Shown here piece after piece: positions 5,142-5,365 of a stretch of 5,365 nucleotides of DNA. The position numbers and the translations under genes were made by a program. This DNA comes from Promethearchaeota archaeon. Lineage in GTDB: Archaea; Asgardarchaeota; Lokiarchaeia; Sigynarchaeales; SOKP01. Each line of letters starts with the position of its first letter. Position 1 is the first letter of the stretch. The notes under the pieces were generated by a model that was not told the origin of the DNA, searched no databases, and saw only the letters and a list, made by a program, of their open reading frames with translations. The stretch covers positions 1-5,365 of the forward strand of contig JABXKC010000081.1 in NCBI GenBank assembly GCA_013375495.1, given 5' to 3'.

Positions 5142-5365
5142 GCGAAAACATGAAAGATCAACGTGAAGGTGGGTTCCTCATAACAAAAATCCACCAAATC
5201 ACAAATAGAATTTTCAAACAAATGTTAAAGGAGTATGGAATTAAGGAGTTAAACCCAGGACAAGGACGGATATTATTTGCGCTTTGGCAGAAAGATGGCG
5301 TCCCCATTCATGAGCTGTCAAAAAAAACTCAACTCATGAAGTCTTCATTAACAACTATGCTCGAT
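5138..5365 (+). CDS. MarR-family transcriptional regulator, 3' end beyond the window
   Basis: I translated this frame by hand: ATG at 5138 is followed by 76 open codons to the right edge. The first 34 residues form the helical start typical of MarR proteins (FLITKIHQITNRIFKQMLKE, 13-32). Next comes the start of the winged helix-turn-helix: LNPGQGRILFALWQKDG (38-54), VPIHELSKKTQLMKSSLTTM (55-74). The last part is the recognition-helix region; the wing and C-terminal dimer helices (about 70 residues) lie outside. MarR proteins are dimers that bind palindromic operators and usually repress their own operon until a small ligand or an oxidant releases them. The ATGA overlap with the upstream gene shows tight coupling, so autoregulation of the DUF3795 operon through the repeats at 4237-4265 is plausible. 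The ligand is unknown. ATG at 5150 (Met5) is a possible but less likely start. Confidence 0.88.
   Translation, partial: MSENMKDQREGGFLITKIHQITNRIFKQMLKEYGIKELNPGQGRILFALWQKDGVPIHELSKKTQLMKSSLTTMLD

Noticed and set aside
4960..5151. Minus-strand 63-codon frame
   Set aside because: It is antisense to the conserved C-terminal part of the flavin-fold protein and has no domain.

Overview
The window is A+T-rich, roughly one third G+C by eye. It reads as archaeal: TATA-like boxes sit about 20-60 bases before several genes, Shine-Dalgarno signals are weak or patchy, and one convergent gene end carries an oligo-T stop in place of a strong bacterial terminator. The gene types fit an anaerobic archaeon: a QueG-like double [4Fe-4S] protein, a Cys-rich DUF3795 protein, a HAMP-TPR membrane protein and small tetraspan proteins. 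An Asgard (Lokiarchaeia-like) or methanogen-related lineage is my best guess, but nothing here is a definite taxonomic marker.

Left part (1-1515, minus strand): a predicted seven-helix membrane protein is followed 33 bases later by a two-helix HAMP protein whose cytoplasmic part is built of TPR repeats and runs off the left edge. Together they look like a receptor/transducer pair with a protein-interaction output. A 230-base divergent promoter region (1516-1745) separates them from the next gene.

Middle (1746-4118): a plus-strand iron-sulfur protein related to epoxyqueuosine reductase (QueG) converges on two tandem minus-strand paralogs encoding four-helix membrane proteins of about 138 residues. 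Upstream of these, on the same strand, is a PaaI-type hotdog thioesterase.

Right part (4119-5365, plus strand): a 190-base divergent regulatory region with tandem and palindromic repeats precedes a three-gene cluster. It encodes a DUF3795 Cys-rich protein, a pyridoxamine-phosphate-oxidase-like flavin-fold protein and a MarR-family regulator, cut by the right edge. The last two genes overlap by ATGA. The MarR protein is the obvious candidate to bind the upstream repeats and control its own operon.

The most interesting items are the 7TM plus HAMP-TPR pair, the repeat-bearing promoter of the DUF3795-flavoprotein-MarR operon, the QueG relative that lacks the usual catalytic-Asp motif, and the tandem tetraspan genes with a nearly identical 41-base block. 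I see no RNA genes, CRISPR arrays, insertion sequences or phage genes.
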